A DNA stretch of 6,486 bases from contig DITM01000064.1 of assembly GCA_002422845.1 (NCBI GenBank), positions 1 through 6,486 of the forward strand. Direction: 5' to 3'. The position numbers were made by a program, and so were the translations under genes. This DNA is from Candidatus Paracaedibacteraceae bacterium UBA6184. Its GTDB lineage: Bacteria > Pseudomonadota > Alphaproteobacteria > UBA6184. The notes under the pieces are model-generated. The model worked only from the letters and a program-made list of their open reading frames with translations, searched no databases and was not told where the DNA came from. This document shows, piece after piece, positions 6,053 through 6,486 of the stretch; position 1 is the stretch's first letter, and the number at the start of each line of letters is the position of its first letter.

Positions 6053-6057
6053 CCTCC
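6053..6057 (-). promoter_or_regulatory. Ribosome binding site that sets the gltX start
   Basis: GGAGG on the minus strand lies four bases before the ATG at 6046-6048. The alternative upstream ATG at 6088-6090 falls inside the promoter spacer and has no such site. Confidence 0.75.
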
Positions 6058-6069
6058 ATGTGACGACTG

Positions 6070-6098
6070 TTTATAACATATTTTTAGCATTTTCTCAA
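6070..6098 (-). promoter_or_regulatory. Promoter of the gltX-secB operon
   Basis: On the minus strand TTGAGA (-35, 6093-6098) and TATAAA (-10, 6070-6075) each match consensus at five of six positions, with an ideal 17-base spacer. Initiation near 6063 leaves a leader of about 15 bases that contains the GGAGG site, so the operon has a short leader without room for a riboswitch or T-box. Confidence 0.75.
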
Positions 6099-6124
6099 TC
6101 CGTGCAGTTGCATCTGATACATTA

Positions 6125-6252
6125 GATTAGATGTGAGACATGCATAAAGAAACATGAGTGAATCTGAGGGAAGAATGTTTTGAAACACATTGGATTAGAT
6201 CCGATGTGTTGTGAGACGTATTATTAAGAATACGAGGAGAGAGTGTTTTGAA
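6125..6252 (+). repeat. Two-copy degenerate tandem repeat, 68-bp period
   Basis: Three boxes recur in order: GATTAGAT (6125 and 6193), GTGAGAC (6133 and 6211), and GAGG-N8-TGTTTTGAA (GAGG at 6166 and 6234; TGTTTTGAA at 6176-6184 and 6244-6252). The first and last boxes are exactly 68 bases apart. The middle box is displaced by ten bases, because copy 2 gains ten bases before it and loses ten after it. In each copy the segment before GAGG can form a small hairpin from unrelated bases (CATG/CATG at 6139-6156; CGTATT/AATACG at 6217-6234). Confidence 0.6.
6184..6210 (+). other. Strong 12-pair hairpin in repeat copy 2
   Basis: AACACAT (6184-6190) plus TGGAT pairs with ATCCG plus ATGTGTT (6204-6210), giving 12 consecutive pairs around the three-base loop TAG (6196-6198). 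The pair T6191-G6203 is U-G on the + strand but would be an A-C mismatch on the minus strand, so a + strand RNA forms the better stem. There is no T-tract after it, so it is not a terminator. Confidence 0.6.
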
Positions 6253-6302
6253 CCCAATACGGGCGTGGGAGATATGAGGGGGATTTTTGACCCATTTCGG
6301 GC
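6253..6302 (+). repeat. Two-copy direct repeat CCCAWTWCGGGC, 38-bp period
   Basis: CCCAATACGGGC (6253-6264) and CCCATTTCGGGC (6291-6302) differ at two of twelve positions. Each follows a TTTTGA box (6246-6251 and 6285-6290), which itself follows GAGG. The GAGG/TTTTGA pair thus continues beyond the 68-bp repeat as a degenerate series. A fourth, weaker GAGG/TTTGAA pair is at 6307-6323. W means A or T. Confidence 0.5.
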
Positions 6303-6372
6303 TCAGGAGGGGTAAGGTTTGAAAATGAATTTGAAATGATTTCGTGTGTAAGTGGTGTTTGGTTCCTTTTTA

Positions 6373-6419
6373 GTGAATCAGCGTGCCGAAGAATATTAAT
6401 TCAAGGCGCGAAGACTCAC
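6373..6419 (+). other. Long imperfect rod-like hairpin
   Basis: An outer stem pairs GTGAATC (6373-6379) with GACTCAC (6413-6419), with one A-C mismatch. After a symmetrical two-by-two internal loop comes a six-pair stem CGTGCC (6382-6387) with GGCGCG (6405-6410), including one G-U pair present only on the + strand. A short GAA/TTC stem (6391-6393 with 6400-6402) caps it. The nested, symmetrical layout is what a structured RNA would show. Confidence 0.5.
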
Positions 6420-6429
6420 GGTTATTAAA

Positions 6430-6457
6430 GTGGTTTACTTTTTTAAGTTAAACGCAC
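6430..6457 (+). other. Eleven-pair hairpin with two single-base bulges
   Basis: GTGGTTTACTT (6430-6440) pairs with 6445-6457 around a four-T loop. T6449 or its neighbour and G6454 are bulged on the 3' side. It follows the previous hairpin by ten bases. No T-tract follows on the + strand, and only a weak one follows on the minus strand, so a terminator is unlikely. Confidence 0.45.
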
Positions 6458-6486
6458 CGAGGCATCCCCTGAAAATCACGTGACAA

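Larger units (their letters stand above)
6099..6486. other. Gene-free, repeat- and hairpin-rich tract running off the right edge
   Basis: No protein gene is supported in these 388 bases. The + strand frames are broken by many stops. The longest minus-strand open stretch (about 80 codons, roughly 6129-6370) has no ATG, GTG or TTG start with a ribosome site near its beginning, and reads as low-complexity Ser/His/Thr-rich sequence. The + strand is strongly G-rich over about 6160-6320. The tract lies upstream of the gltX promoter and is therefore not the gltX leader. It holds degenerate direct repeats (6125-6320) and hairpins at 6184-6210, 6217-6234, 6373-6419 and 6430-6457. It may be a structured RNA, the leader of a gene to the right, or repeat-bearing spacer. 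I recognise no known RNA family. Confidence 0.6.

Noticed and set aside
6049..6090. In-frame N-terminal extension of gltX starting at 6090
   Set aside because: It adds 14 residues not typical of the family, has no ribosome site, and lies within and upstream of the predicted promoter. The ATG at 6048 has GGAGG and gives the canonical MTVITRFAPSPTG start.
6129..6370. Start-less minus-strand open frame of about 80 codons in the repeat tract
   Set aside because: There is no usable start codon near the beginning. The composition is Ser/His/Thr-rich without domain features, and the G-rich + strand explains the lack of stops on the other strand.
6476..6483. Palindrome TCACGTGA near the right edge
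   Set aside because: A single eight-base palindrome with no partner site. The context is cut by the window end, so no function can be argued.
6110..6486. Retron or group II intron RNA
   Set aside because: No reverse transcriptase, no domain V-like motif and no clear inverted repeat ends bounding the hairpins are visible within the window. Only the sequence to the right could revive this idea.

Overview
This window comes from a low-GC (about 40% by eye) Gram-negative bacterium, most probably an alphaproteobacterium. The best evidence is the glutamyl-tRNA synthetase, which has alphaproteobacterial signatures: N-terminal MTVITRFAPSPTG, YYCYSSPEEL, YDGRWRDRDPADAP and SPSVFEV. The RsuA/RluB-type pseudouridine synthase also has the EGKNREIR form common in that class. 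SecB and an outer-membrane-type barrel protein fit this too. AT-rich symbiont-type lineages such as Holosporales or Rickettsiales are possible, but that is inference. No transposase, integrase, CRISPR array, tRNA or rRNA gene was recognised.

Layout. (1) 1-465, +: the C-terminal part of a probable outer-membrane beta-barrel protein, ending in the aromatic Phe typical of such proteins. It meets, tail to tail with one base between, (2) rsmD (467-1021, -). (3) rluB-like pseudouridine synthase (1024-1746, -) lies just upstream of rsmD, making a two-gene rRNA-modification operon. (4) A 133-bp divergent promoter region (1747-1879) separates it from (5) a Bax-inhibitor-1 (BI-1/YccA) membrane protein (1880-2590, +), which ends at a good intrinsic terminator. 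(6) A 3-hydroxybutyryl-CoA dehydrogenase (2662-3483, +) overlaps by four bases (7) a DUF192 protein with an N-terminal membrane or signal segment (3480-3947, +). (8) A 232-bp gap holds a possible 28-codon ORF or small RNA and a bidirectional terminator. (9) secB (4180-4647, -) and (10) gltX (4660-6048, -) form an operon read leftward from a strong sigma-70-type promoter at 6070-6098. (11) 6099-6486 has no credible protein gene. It holds degenerate repeats and several strong hairpins, two of which contain G-U pairs that favour an RNA made from the + strand.

How the genes work together: most are housekeeping. rluB and rsmD modify 23S and 16S rRNA, gltX charges tRNA-Glu, secB keeps exported precursors unfolded, and hbd serves fatty-acid or butanoate metabolism. 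The least ordinary parts are the repeat- and hairpin-rich tract at 6099-6486, the small transcript candidate at 3989-4170, and the shortened arm in the dehydrogenase. I found no convincing new multi-gene system. The right-hand tract is the best lead, and it is cut by the window edge.
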